NCBI RefSeq assembly: GCF_041080675.1 | Contig: NZ_CP163520.1 | Span: 1,178,001 to 1,242,000 of the forward strand | Length of the DNA stretch: 64,000 nt | Direction of reading: 5' to 3' | Origin: Streptomyces sp. cg36 | GTDB taxonomy: Bacteria > Actinomycetota > Actinomycetes > Streptomycetales > Streptomycetaceae | In this document: positions 8,899 through 17,628 of the stretch, one piece after another | Layout: the number at the start of each line of letters is the position of its first letter | Numbering within the stretch: position 1 is the stretch's first letter | Made by a program: the position numbers and the translations under genes | The notes under the pieces: model-generated | Told to the model about the DNA's origin: nothing | Seen by the model: the letters and a program-made list of their open reading frames with translations, nothing else | Databases searched by the model: none

Positions 8899-10859
8899 CC
8901 ATGAGCGCGGCCTGGTACCTGCGGCGGCTGTCCCGGATGGGGCCGCGGGAGGTCGGCGGCCGGGCGGGCGACGCGCTGCGCCGGCGCCGCTGGCGGTCGG
9001 AGCGGCCCGAGTGCCCGGCCGTGACCGGCGCCCGGTTCACCGCGGTCCTGCCCGCCGGGGCGATCGCCGCGGTGCCGCCGGACGCCGCGAAGCGCCTGGT
9101 GGCCGAGGCGGACCGGCTGATGGAGGGGCACGCCGAGTTCTTCGGGGTGGACCGCCACGACCTGGTGGATCCGGACTGGTGGTGCGACCCGAGGACGGGC
9201 CGCCGGGCCCCCTGGGGGTACGCCTTCGACGTGCCTTACCGCGACGAGGACGCGGTCGGCGACATCAAGCAGATCTGGGAGCCGTCCCGGCACCAGTACC
9301 TCACGGTGCTCGCCGCCGCCTACGCGGTCACCGGCGACGAGCGGTACGCCGAGCGGGTCGCCGGGCATCTGCGGCTGTGGTGGACGGCCAACCCCCCGCT
9401 GCGCGGGGTGCACTGGATCAGCGGCATCGAGCTGGGCATCCGGCTGGTGTCCTGGGTGTGGATCCGCCGCCTGCTGGACGGCTGGCCGGGCGCGGCCGAC
9501 CTGTTCGAGGAGAACCCGGTGGCCCGGAACCAGATCTGGCACCACCAGCGCTGGCTGGCCGCCTTCCCCAGCCGGGGGTCCTCGGCCAACAACCACGTCG
9601 TCGCCGAGGCCGCCGGGCAGTTCGCCGCGGCCTGCGCGTTCGGGTGGTTCCCCTCCTCCGCGCGCTGGCGCGCCGACGCGCTGCGCTCGCTGGAGCGGCA
9701 CCTGCGCGCCAACACCTTCCCCTCCGGGCTCAACCGCGAACTGGCCACCGAGTACCACGGGCTGGTCCTCGAACTCGGGCTGGCCGCGCTGGCCGAGGCG
9801 GACGCGGCCGGTGTCCCGGTCCCGTCGACCGTACGGCTGGTGCTGCTGCGGATGACGGACGCGCTCGCGGCCGTGGTGGACAACCGGTTGCGGCCACCGC
9901 GCCAGGGCGACGCGGACGACGGGTACGGGCTGGTCGTGGACGGCGCGGGCACCGACCGGTGGGGCTCACTGCTCGCCACCGGCGGCGCGGTGTTCGGCCG
10001 GCTCGCCTGGTGGCCACGGGTGCCCGGCACCGATGTGCGCACCCCGCTGCTGGCCGCGCTGGTCCGCCCGTACGGCAAGGCGGGATCGGTACCGGCGGTG
10101 ACCCGCCCGGCGAGCCGCCCCGGGCACTTCGCGGACGCGGGGCTCACCGTTCTGCGCGGCCCGGGAGAGATCTGGTGCCGGTGCGACGGCGGCCCGCACG
10201 GCTTCCTGTCGATCGCCGCGCACGCCCACGCGGACGCGCTGTCGCTTGAGGTGCGGCACGACGGCGTCGACGTGCTCGCCGACCCGGGCACGTACTGCTA
10301 CCACGGGCAGCCCGAGTGGCGGCGCTACTTCCGCTCGACGCTGGGCCACAACACGCTGGAGCTGGACGGCGAGGACCAGTCGCTCTCCGGCGGCCCGTTC
10401 CTGTGGACCCGGCACGCCCGCAGCCGCGTCCTGGCCGCCGACACGTCCGGCGGGTCGGGGGTGGCCCGCTGGTCGGCCGAGCACGACGGCTACCGGTCCG
10501 CCACCCATCGGCGACGGGTGGAACTGACCGCCGTGACACGGCAGTTGCGGGTGGTGGACGAGGTGCGCGGCGACGGCCGCCGCGAGGTGCGCCTGGCGTT
10601 CCACCTGGGCCCGGCGATCGCCGTGGAGCTGGTGGAGAACCGGGCGGAGCTCACCTGGACCCGGGACGGCGAGGACCGCTCGGCGGTGCTCGAACTGCCC
10701 GGCCAGCTGCGCTGGCGGGCGCACCGCGGCGAGAGCGAGCCGCCGCTGGGCTGGTACTCCCCGGGGTTCGGGCGCAAGGAGCCCGCCACCACGCTGGTCG
10801 GCACCGGATTCGCCGACGGGGCGCGGGAGTTCACGACCGTACTCGGATTCCACGGCTAG
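8895..10859 (+). CDS. Heparinase II/III (alginate lyase) family protein
   Basis: A 654-residue protein with the two-part layout of polysaccharide lyases of the heparinase II/III class. The N-terminal (alpha/alpha) toroid contains SRGSSANNHVVAEAAGQFAAA. The C-terminal beta-sandwich domain (about from residue 400) contains AAHAHADALSLEVRHDGVDV and DPGTYCYHGQPEWR, the usual His-rich signature of the family. No signal peptide is visible, so it may act in the cytoplasm or at the membrane rather than as an exported degradative lyase. It starts with ATGA inside the end of the oxidoreductase gene. Lyase, editing enzyme or epimerase roles are all possible. Confidence 0.82.
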   Translation: MTMSAAWYLRRLSRMGPREVGGRAGDALRRRRWRSERPECPAVTGARFTAVLPAGAIAAVPPDAAKRLVAEADRLMEGHAEFFGVDRHDLVDPDWWCDPRTGRRAPWGYAFDVPYRDEDAVGDIKQIWEPSRHQYLTVLAAAYAVTGDERYAERVAGHLRLWWTANPPLRGVHWISGIELGIRLVSWVWIRRLLDGWPGAADLFEENPVARNQIWHHQRWLAAFPSRGSSANNHVVAEAAGQFAAACAFGWFPSSARWRADALRSLERHLRANTFPSGLNRELATEYHGLVLELGLAALAEADAAGVPVPSTVRLVLLRMTDALAAVVDNRLRPPRQGDADDGYGLVVDGAGTDRWGSLLATGGAVFGRLAWWPRVPGTDVRTPLLAALVRPYGKAGSVPAVTRPASRPGHFADAGLTVLRGPGEIWCRCDGGPHGFLSIAAHAHADALSLEVRHDGVDVLADPGTYCYHGQPEWRRYFRSTLGHNTLELDGEDQSLSGGPFLWTRHARSRVLAADTSGGSGVARWSAEHDGYRSATHRRRVELTAVTRQLRVVDEVRGDGRREVRLAFHLGPAIAVELVENRAELTWTRDGEDRSAVLELPGQLRWRAHRGESEPPLGWYSPGFGRKEPATTLVGTGFADGAREFTTVLGFHG

Positions 10860-10875
10860 GGCGGAGGGAGGACAC

Positions 10876-12405
10876 GTGGGGATCATGTGGCGGCACTGGG
10901 CGCTGCCCGCGGCGCTGCTGACGCTCGCCCTGCCGGCGGCGACCGGCTGCACCAGCACGCCGGGCGACCCCGCGGCGCAGCCGACCGACCGGCTGTCCAC
11001 GTCCACGTCCGTGGCCCGGGTCTGCGCCAAGCCGCCGGCCGGGCCCGCGCGGGCACCGGCGGGCGCGGTGGAGGTCGACCCGGCGACGGCGGGCGACCTC
11101 GCCACGAAGACCAAGAGCAGCCCGGCGCACACCACGTTCTGGCTGGGGCCGGGCACGCACCGGCTGGCGCCGGACCGCTACGCCCAGGTCGTGCCCAAGG
11201 ACGGGGACACCTATATCGGTGCGCCCGGCGCGGTGCTCGACGGCCGGGGGACCAACCAGTACGCGTTCGGCGGCACCGCCCAGGACGTCACCCTGCGCTA
11301 TCTGACCGTCCAGGGCTTCACCGCGCCGCAGAACGAGGGCGTGGTCAACCACGATTCGGCCGACGGGTGGGTCGTCGAGCACTCGGCGATCCAGCACAAC
11401 TCCGGCGCCGCGCTGATGGCCGGGGCCCGTCAGCAGGTGCGCGCCAACTGCCTGCGCGGCAACGGCCAGTACGGCCTCAACGCGTACAAGGACGGCGCGC
11501 CCCTCACCGGCCTGGTGATCGAGGGCAACGAGATCGTCGGCAACAACACCGACGACTGGGAGCGGCGCAAGCCGGGCTGCGGCTGCACCGGGGGCGCCAA
11601 GTTCTGGGCCGTCAACGGCGCGGACGTACGCGGCAACTGGGTGCACGACAACCGCGGGCCCGGGCTGTGGGCGGACACCAACAACAACGACTTCCGCATC
11701 GAGAACAACGTGCTCGAAGCCAACGACGGGGCCGCGCTCATCTATGAGACCAGCTACAACGCGGTCATCCGCGACAACACGATCCGGCGCAACAACTGGG
11801 TGGAGGGCCGCAAGTACGCCGACCGGGGCGACTCGTTCCCGTATCCGACCATCTACCTCTCCGAGTCCGGCGGCGAGCCACGGATCAAGGCCCGCACCAA
11901 CAAGATCGAGATCTATCGGAACGTGCTGGAGAACAACTGGTCCGGCATCACCCTGTGGGAGAACGCCGACCGGTTCTGCAACAGCCCGGCCAACACCTCC
12001 TCCGGCGACTGCACCCTGCTGGTGCCGCACGCCGACCGGTGCGCGCGTCCGGCGATCACGAGCGCGCCGCTCTACACGGACTGCCGGTGGAAGACCCAGC
12101 GGGTGGACATCCACGACAACCGCTTCCTGCTGGACACCTCCGTCGTCGACTGCACGGCCAAGTGCGACCGCATGGCGGTGCTGGCCAACTACGGCACCTA
12201 CCCGGACTGGTCGCCGTACCAGGGCGAGCGGGTGGCGGACTCCATCACCCTCAAGCAGCAGAACCGCTGGCACGACAACACCTACATCGGGCCGTGGAAG
12301 TTCACCGTCCACGACCCGAGCCGGGTCCTCGACTTCGTGCAGTGGCAGAGCACTCCCTACCAGCAGGACCTGGGGAGCACCTTCACCCCGGCGGCGGGTG
12401 GTTGA
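10876..12405 (+). CDS. Parallel beta-helix lipoprotein
   Basis: A 509-residue exported protein. The N-terminus is a lipoprotein-type signal (hydrophobic stretch ending ALPAATGC, with Cys25 as the lipidation site). The rest is rich in repeating Asn/Asp/Gly strands (VIEGNEIVGNN, VRGNWVHDN, RIENNVLEAND, EIYRNVLENNW), typical of right-handed parallel beta-helix carbohydrate-active proteins such as lyases, epimerases and glycosidases. Six or more cysteines after residue 380 could form disulfides. A strong GGAGGGAGG ribosome site precedes GTG 10876. In this operon it probably modifies or trims the polymer outside the cell. Catalytic residues cannot be assigned. Confidence 0.78.
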   Translation: MGIMWRHWALPAALLTLALPAATGCTSTPGDPAAQPTDRLSTSTSVARVCAKPPAGPARAPAGAVEVDPATAGDLATKTKSSPAHTTFWLGPGTHRLAPDRYAQVVPKDGDTYIGAPGAVLDGRGTNQYAFGGTAQDVTLRYLTVQGFTAPQNEGVVNHDSADGWVVEHSAIQHNSGAALMAGARQQVRANCLRGNGQYGLNAYKDGAPLTGLVIEGNEIVGNNTDDWERRKPGCGCTGGAKFWAVNGADVRGNWVHDNRGPGLWADTNNNDFRIENNVLEANDGAALIYETSYNAVIRDNTIRRNNWVEGRKYADRGDSFPYPTIYLSESGGEPRIKARTNKIEIYRNVLENNWSGITLWENADRFCNSPANTSSGDCTLLVPHADRCARPAITSAPLYTDCRWKTQRVDIHDNRFLLDTSVVDCTAKCDRMAVLANYGTYPDWSPYQGERVADSITLKQQNRWHDNTYIGPWKFTVHDPSRVLDFVQWQSTPYQQDLGSTFTPAAGG

Positions 12406-12406
12406 G

Positions 12407-13693
12407 ATGGACCGGCACGCGATGCGCGGCGGACCGGACACCGGCGACGGGCGGACGGAGGCCGCCCCGCGCCCGGCCGGGGCGCCGAGGGCGGTCGGGA
12501 TCGTCTGGGGGCTGCTGATCCTCAACACGCTCGGCTCCACCGGGGCGAAGACCATCGTGCCGCTGCCGCGCTCCCTGATCCAGCTGGTCACCATGGGTTC
12601 GCTGGTCGCCGCGTTCGCGCTGGCGCTCGCCGTCAACCTGCGGCTGCGCATCCGCTCCAGCTCGTTCCTGCTGCTGCTCACGCTGCTGCTGGTGCCGAGC
12701 CTGATCTCCAGCGCGCATCTGGAGTCCGGGTTCGGCGCGCTGTTCCGGTGCGGCCGGCTGATGCTGTTCGTCGCCACGCTGTGGCTGCTCAGCCGCTGGT
12801 GGGACGGCGGCTCGACGTTCGTGCGGCACCACATCCGCATGTACTTCGCCGTCCTCGGCTCGGTGGCCGCCGGGCTGCTCGTCTCCCCGGGCGCGGCCCT
12901 GCCCGACCTCTACGGCGGACGTCTGGTCGGCGCGCTGTGGCCGCTCACACCGCCGCAGATCGGCCAGTACGCGGCGGTGATCATCGGGCTGAGCGTGCTG
13001 CTCCTGCTGGGCCGCGAGACCGACCGGAAGAGCGCCGCGCTGGTCATCGTGCCCTCGCTCGTCCTGCTCGTGCTCACCCACACCCGCACGGCCACGCTCG
13101 GCCTGATCATCGGTCTGCTGCTGGCGATCGGCTCGCTCGTGCTGACCAGCGCCGCCGCCCGCCGCTTCTTCTCCTGGGCGGTGCTGTGCGCCCTGGTGGC
13201 CGCGGTGGCGCTCAGCTCCCTGCTCCAGGCATGGTTCCTGCGCGGCCAGGACAAGGAGAACTTCTCCAGCCTCACCGGCCGGGCCAAGGTCTGGGACGCC
13301 CTGCTGGCCGCGCCCCGGACGCCCGTGGAGCAGGTGTTCGGGGTGGGCCTGGGCGACAAGTCGTTCGGCGGGCTGCCCATCGACAACAGCTGGCTGGCCG
13401 TCTACAACGAGCAGGGCCTGGCCGGGATCGGCCTGGTGGCGGCGGTCTTCCTGGTCCTGGGCGGCGTCGCGCTGCTGCGCCCGCCGTCGCTGTCGAGGGC
13501 CTGCGCGATCTTCCTGATCAGCTACTGCGCGATCGCCTCGTACACCGAGGCCGGGCTGGGTGACGCCTCGCCGTACCTGCTGCATCTGACCGTCGCCGCC
13601 TCCCTGCTGGCGGCACCCGGCGCGGCCACGGCCCCGTCGGCATCCGCAGTTCCCCGACGACACGTCCCGCGCTGGACCCGGGATCGGAGGTGA
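12407..13693 (+). CDS. O-antigen ligase/polymerase-like membrane protein (Wzy-like)
   Basis: A 428-residue polytopic protein with about ten to twelve hydrophobic segments. A longer periplasmic-type loop (around FLRGQDKENFSSLTGRAKVW to NSWLAVYNEQG) precedes the last helices. The loop sequence SLTGRxxVW, then NSWL and NEQG, matches the layout of the Wzy/O-antigen ligase family, which polymerises lipid-linked repeat units. ATG 12407 follows the beta-helix stop with one base between. The open frame extends much further upstream, but that part lies antiphase inside the previous gene. Together with the Wzx-like and Wzz-like genes it makes this a Wzx/Wzy-type pathway. Confidence 0.8.
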   Translation: MDRHAMRGGPDTGDGRTEAAPRPAGAPRAVGIVWGLLILNTLGSTGAKTIVPLPRSLIQLVTMGSLVAAFALALAVNLRLRIRSSSFLLLLTLLLVPSLISSAHLESGFGALFRCGRLMLFVATLWLLSRWWDGGSTFVRHHIRMYFAVLGSVAAGLLVSPGAALPDLYGGRLVGALWPLTPPQIGQYAAVIIGLSVLLLLGRETDRKSAALVIVPSLVLLVLTHTRTATLGLIIGLLLAIGSLVLTSAAARRFFSWAVLCALVAAVALSSLLQAWFLRGQDKENFSSLTGRAKVWDALLAAPRTPVEQVFGVGLGDKSFGGLPIDNSWLAVYNEQGLAGIGLVAAVFLVLGGVALLRPPSLSRACAIFLISYCAIASYTEAGLGDASPYLLHLTVAASLLAAPGAATAPSASAVPRRHVPRWTRDRR

Positions 13694-13701
13694 CCCCCAC
13701 C

Positions 13702-14943
13702 ATGCACGTCCTCGTGGTGCACAACCGCTACTCCTCGGCGCAGCCGAGCGGGGAGAACAAGGTCGTCGACCAGGAAGTGGAGCTGCTGCGCGCGGCGGGC
13801 CACCGGGTCGGCCTCTTCGAGCGGCGCAGCGACGACATCGCAGCGCGCTCGCTGCCGTCCAAGGCCGCGCTGCCGCTGCTCGTGCCCTGGAACCCGGCGG
13901 TCCGCAAGGAGCTGGCCGCCCGGCTGCGCGCCGAGCGGCCGGACGTGGTCCACGTCCACAACGTCTTCCCGCTGCTGTCGCCCGCGGTGCTCGCCGCGTG
14001 CGCCGACGCCGGGGTGCCCGCCGTCGCCACCCTGCACAACTACACCCAGGTGTGCCCGCCCGGCACGCTCCAGCGGGACGGCGCGCCCTGCACCGAGTGC
14101 GTGGGCGCGACGCCGCTGCCCGCCGTGCGGCACGGCTGCTACCGCGGCTCCCGGCTCGCGACGGTGCCGCTCGCGGTCAGCCTGTCGGTCAACCGGCGCC
14201 GCTGGTGGTCCGGCGTGGAGCGGTTCTTCTGCATCTCCGCGGCGCAGCGCGACGTGCTGGTGCGGGCGGGCATGCCGGCGGAGCGGCTGGCCGTGAAGCA
14301 CAACTTCGTGCCCGAGCCGGGCGTGCACCGGGAGGGCGACGGCGAGCACGTGCTGTATCTGGGGCGGCTCGCGGAGGCCAAGGGCGTACGGCTGCTGATG
14401 GCCGCCTGGGACGCGCTCGCCGCCGACGGCGGGGTGGGCGTGCCGCTCGTGATCGCCGGAACGGGACCGCTGGAGGCGGAGGTCACCGCGTGGGCGGCGG
14501 GCCGCGACGACGTGCGGTTCGTCGGCCTGTACGACACGGACCAGTGCCGGCGGGCCGTCGCCCGCTCGGTCGCCGTGGTGGCCCCCTCGACGTGGCTGGA
14601 GGCGTTCGGCCTGGTGGTGGTGGAGGCGATGGCGGCGGGCGTCCCGGTCGTCGCCGCCGGGCACGGCGCCTTCACCGAACTCGTCGAGGACGGGGTGACC
14701 GGGCTGCTGCACCGGCCGGGCGAGGCCGCCTCGCTGGCGTCGTGCCTGCGCCGGATCACGGCCGGACCGGCCGTCAACCAGGAGATGGGCCGGGCGGCCC
14801 GGAGCCGGTACGAGCGGGGCTTCAGCCCGGCCGTCGGCCTGGAGCGCCTGGTGGAGGAGTACCGGACCGCGATCGCGGGTCGGTCAGCACATGCTCGCGA
14901 CGGGGACGTCCGCGCGGGCAGGGGGGATGGGGGCAGTAAATGA
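13702..14943 (+). CDS. Glycosyltransferase family 4
   Basis: A GT-B glycosyltransferase of about 413 residues starting MHVLVVHNRYSSAQPSGENKVVDQE. The C-terminal donor-binding part reads YLGRLAEAKGVRLLM and LEAFGLVVVEAMAAGVPVV, the GT4 E-x7-E region. ATG 13702 is preferred over GTG 13690 because GGAGGTGA, a near-perfect ribosome site, lies eight bases before it. The other start would make the ribosome site part of the coding sequence. The cysteines at CPPGTLQRDGAPCTECVG are typical of a GT4 subgroup that also carries a short Cys-rich insert. It ends in an ATGA overlap with the methyltransferase. Confidence 0.83.
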   Translation: MHVLVVHNRYSSAQPSGENKVVDQEVELLRAAGHRVGLFERRSDDIAARSLPSKAALPLLVPWNPAVRKELAARLRAERPDVVHVHNVFPLLSPAVLAACADAGVPAVATLHNYTQVCPPGTLQRDGAPCTECVGATPLPAVRHGCYRGSRLATVPLAVSLSVNRRRWWSGVERFFCISAAQRDVLVRAGMPAERLAVKHNFVPEPGVHREGDGEHVLYLGRLAEAKGVRLLMAAWDALAADGGVGVPLVIAGTGPLEAEVTAWAAGRDDVRFVGLYDTDQCRRAVARSVAVVAPSTWLEAFGLVVVEAMAAGVPVVAAGHGAFTELVEDGVTGLLHRPGEAASLASCLRRITAGPAVNQEMGRAARSRYERGFSPAVGLERLVEEYRTAIAGRSAHARDGDVRAGRGDGGSK

Positions 14944-16175
14944 CACATTGCCGACTGTGCGGCTCGGAGGCGATGGCGAGCGTCGTCGACCTCGGGGCGA
15001 CGCCACCGTGCGAGAGCTTCCTCGCCGCGGAACAACTGGATCTCGCGGAGCCCGCGTATCCGCTGCACCTGCGGGTCTGCACCGACTGCTGGCTGGCGCA
15101 GATCCCGCCGCTGATCACGCCGGAGGACACGTTCAGCGAGTACGCGTACTTCTCCTCGTACTCGACGTCGTGGGTGGAGCACGCGCGCGCCTTCGTCGCC
15201 GGCGCGGTGGAGCGGGTGGGGCTCGGCCCCGACGCCTTCGTGGTCGAGGTCGCCAGCAACGACGGATATCTGCTGCGGCACGTCGTGGACCGGGGGATCC
15301 GCTGCCTGGGCATCGAGCCGTCGGTGAACGTCGGAGCCGCCGCGCGCGAGGCGGGCGTGCCCACGCTCACCGAGTTCCTGGGGCCCGGCACCGGCGCGGC
15401 CGTCCGCGCCGAGCACGGCCCGGCGGACCTGGTGGTCGCCAACAACGTGTACGCGCACATCCCCGACGTGGTCGGGTTCACCCAGGGGCTGCGCGCCCTG
15501 GTCGCCGACGACGGCTGGGTCTCCATCGAGGTGCAGCACCTGCTGACCCTGATCGAGGAGAACCAGTACGACACGATCTACCACGAGCACTTCCAGTACT
15601 ACACGGTCGCCGCCGCCGCGCGGGCGCTGGCGAGCGGCGGGCTCACCCTCGTGGACGTCGAGCTGCTGCCCACGCACGGCGGCTCGATCCGGCTGTGGGC
15701 CCGGCCGGCCGAGGTGGCGGGCGCGCCGAGCCGGCAGGTGGCCGAGGTGCTGGACCGGGAGAAGGCGGCCGGGCTCCAGGAGCTGTCCGGGTACACCGAG
15801 TTCTCCGCGCGGGTGGCCAAGGTGCGCCGCGACCTCCTCAAGTTCCTGATCGAGGCGGCCGAGCGCGGTGAGACGGTGGTCGGCTACGGCGCCCCCGGCA
15901 AGGGCAACACCCTGCTCAACCACTGCGGCATCCGGCCCGACCTGCTCGCGTACACGGTCGACCGCAACCCCTACAAGCACGGCAGGTTCACCCCGGGCAC
16001 CCGGATTCCCGTCCTCGCGCCCGAGCGGATCGCCGCGGACAAGCCGGACTACGTCCTGATCCTGCCGTGGAACCTGCGGGCCGAACTGGTCGAGCAGCTG
16101 TCCTATGTGCACGAGTGGGGCGGCCGACTGGTCTTCCCCATACCGGAACTGAGCATTGTCGAGGCGAAGTCATGA
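14940..16175 (+). CDS. Sugar C-methyltransferase (class I SAM, zinc-ribbon type)
   Basis: A 411-residue methyltransferase with the three-part layout of NDP-sugar C-methyltransferases such as TylCIII and NovU. A zinc-binding N-terminus contains CRLCGSE and a second pair in CTDCW. A Rossmann SAM domain has VVEVASNDGYLLRHV (about 100-115). The C-terminal domain has GYGAPGKGNTLLNHCGI, characteristic of this family. Such enzymes methylate a carbon next to a keto group of a 4-keto or 3-keto sugar nucleotide, giving a branched sugar. It overlaps both neighbours by four bases, and the next gene makes an NDP-sugar. Confidence 0.85.
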   Translation: MTHCRLCGSEAMASVVDLGATPPCESFLAAEQLDLAEPAYPLHLRVCTDCWLAQIPPLITPEDTFSEYAYFSSYSTSWVEHARAFVAGAVERVGLGPDAFVVEVASNDGYLLRHVVDRGIRCLGIEPSVNVGAAAREAGVPTLTEFLGPGTGAAVRAEHGPADLVVANNVYAHIPDVVGFTQGLRALVADDGWVSIEVQHLLTLIEENQYDTIYHEHFQYYTVAAAARALASGGLTLVDVELLPTHGGSIRLWARPAEVAGAPSRQVAEVLDREKAAGLQELSGYTEFSARVAKVRRDLLKFLIEAAERGETVVGYGAPGKGNTLLNHCGIRPDLLAYTVDRNPYKHGRFTPGTRIPVLAPERIAADKPDYVLILPWNLRAELVEQLSYVHEWGGRLVFPIPELSIVEAKS

Positions 16176-16981
16176 AGGTCGTTCTTTTCTGCGGCGGTTA
16201 CGGGCTGCGCATGCGCAACGGTGACTCCGACGACATGCCCAAACCGATGGCGATGGTCGGACCCCGGCCGCTGATCTGGCACGTCATGCGCTACTACGCG
16301 TACTTCGGGCACAAGGAGTTCATCCTGTGCCTGGGATACGGGGCCCATCACATCAAGGACTTCTTCCTCAACTACCAGGAGACGACGTCCAACGACTTCG
16401 TCCTGTCCAACGGGCGCGTCGACCTGCTGTCCACCGACATCGCCGACTGGAAGATCACCTTCGCGCAGACCGGCACCGAGTCGCCCATCGGCGAGCGGCT
16501 GCGCCGGGTGCGGCACCATCTGGACGGCGACGAGATGTTCCTCGCCAACTACGCCGACGTGCTCACCGACGCCCCGCTGCCGGAGATGATCGACCGGTTC
16601 GAGCGGCGCGACGCCGGCGCGTCGATGATGGTGGTCCCGCCGCAGTCCTCGTTCCACTGCGTGGAGCTGGGCGACGACGGCCTGGTGGGGGGCATCACCG
16701 CGGTCGGCGAGCTGCCGCTGTGGGAGAACGGCGGCTACTTCGTGCTGCGCCAGGAGGTCTTCGACCACATCCCCGAGAACGGCGACCTGGTGGCCGACGG
16801 ATGCACCGGACTGGCCAAGCAGGGACGGCTGGTGGCGCACCAGCACCGCGGTTTCTGGAAGCCGACCGACACCGTCAAGGAGCGGGCCGCGCTCGACGCC
16901 TCCTACGCCCGGGGCGACCGCCCGTGGGCCGTGTGGGAGCGCGGCGGCGCGGACGCGGGCACCAGAGCGAGGACCGCGTGA
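16172..16981 (+). CDS. rfbF: Glucose-1-phosphate cytidylyltransferase-like nucleotidyltransferase
   Basis: A 269-residue nucleotidyltransferase of the RfbF type. It starts MKVVLFCGGYGLRMR, the nucleotide-binding loop, followed by MPKPMAMVGPRPLIWHVMRYY, and has the RfbF-typical stretch EFILCLGYGAHHIKDFFLNY. The Mg-ligand region is FLANYADVLTD. RfbF makes CDP-glucose from CTP and glucose 1-phosphate, but no recognisable CDP-glucose 4,6-dehydratase follows, so the activated sugar may differ. ATG 16172 overlaps the methyltransferase stop. The last 15 residues are non-conserved. Confidence 0.85.
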   Translation: MKVVLFCGGYGLRMRNGDSDDMPKPMAMVGPRPLIWHVMRYYAYFGHKEFILCLGYGAHHIKDFFLNYQETTSNDFVLSNGRVDLLSTDIADWKITFAQTGTESPIGERLRRVRHHLDGDEMFLANYADVLTDAPLPEMIDRFERRDAGASMMVVPPQSSFHCVELGDDGLVGGITAVGELPLWENGGYFVLRQEVFDHIPENGDLVADGCTGLAKQGRLVAHQHRGFWKPTDTVKERAALDASYARGDRPWAVWERGGADAGTRARTA

Positions 16982-17625
16982 TCCGGCTCGGCACCGGACG
17001 CCTGGACCGGATCGTCGCGGTCGGCGCCCACTGCGACGACATCGCCATCGGCGCGGGCGGCACCCTGCTCACCCTGTGCCGCGCGCATCCGGGCGTGCGC
17101 GTCGAGGCGCTGGTGCTCTCCGGCGGCGGCAGCGAGCGCGAGGAGGAGGAGCGGGCCGCGCTGGCCGCCTTCTGCCCGGGTGCCGAACTCGGCCTGACCG
17201 TGCTGAAGTTGCCGGACGGACGGCTGCCCGCGCGGTGGGAGGAGGCCAAGGCCGCGGTGGAGGAGCTGCGCTCGCGGTGCGAGCCGGACCTGATCCTGGC
17301 GCCGCGCACCGACGACGCGCACCAGGACCACCGGGGCCTGGCGCGGCTGGTGCCCACCGCGTTCCGCGACCACCTCGTGCTCGGCTACGAGATCGTCAAG
17401 TGGGACGGGGACCTCGGCCGCCCGGTGGCCTACCAGCCGCTGTCGACCGAGACCGCCGAGGAGAAGGTGCGGCTGCTGCAGGAGCACTACCCCTCGCAGC
17501 GGCACCGGCCCTGGTACGACCGGGAGGCTTTCCTGGGCCTCGCACGCATCCGCGGTATCGAATGCCACGCGCGTTACGCCGAGGCGTTCGCCGTCACCAA
17601 ACTCACTCTCGACCTGGGGGAATGA
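16978..17625 (+). CDS. PIG-L family (LmbE-like) deacetylase
   Basis: A 215-residue metal-dependent N-deacetylase of the LmbE/PIG-L/MshB fold. The zinc motif appears as GAHCDDIAIGAGG (His18, Asp20, Asp21 in the usual H-x-D-D), and a downstream His ligand sits in RTDDAHQDHRGLARL. These enzymes remove acetyl groups from N-acetyl amino sugars. Here it is sandwiched between a cytidylyltransferase and an epimerase, so an N-acetylated sugar nucleotide or lipid-linked sugar is the likely substrate. The start is GTG 16978 in a GTGA overlap. Confidence 0.85.
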   Translation: MIRLGTGRLDRIVAVGAHCDDIAIGAGGTLLTLCRAHPGVRVEALVLSGGGSEREEEERAALAAFCPGAELGLTVLKLPDGRLPARWEEAKAAVEELRSRCEPDLILAPRTDDAHQDHRGLARLVPTAFRDHLVLGYEIVKWDGDLGRPVAYQPLSTETAEEKVRLLQEHYPSQRHRPWYDREAFLGLARIRGIECHARYAEAFAVTKLTLDLGE

Positions 17626-17628
17626 ACC

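Noticed and set aside
13690..13701. GTG 13690 as start of the second GT4 gene
   Set aside because: The GGAGGTGA ribosome site would then overlap the start codon. ATG 13702 is at ideal spacing from it.
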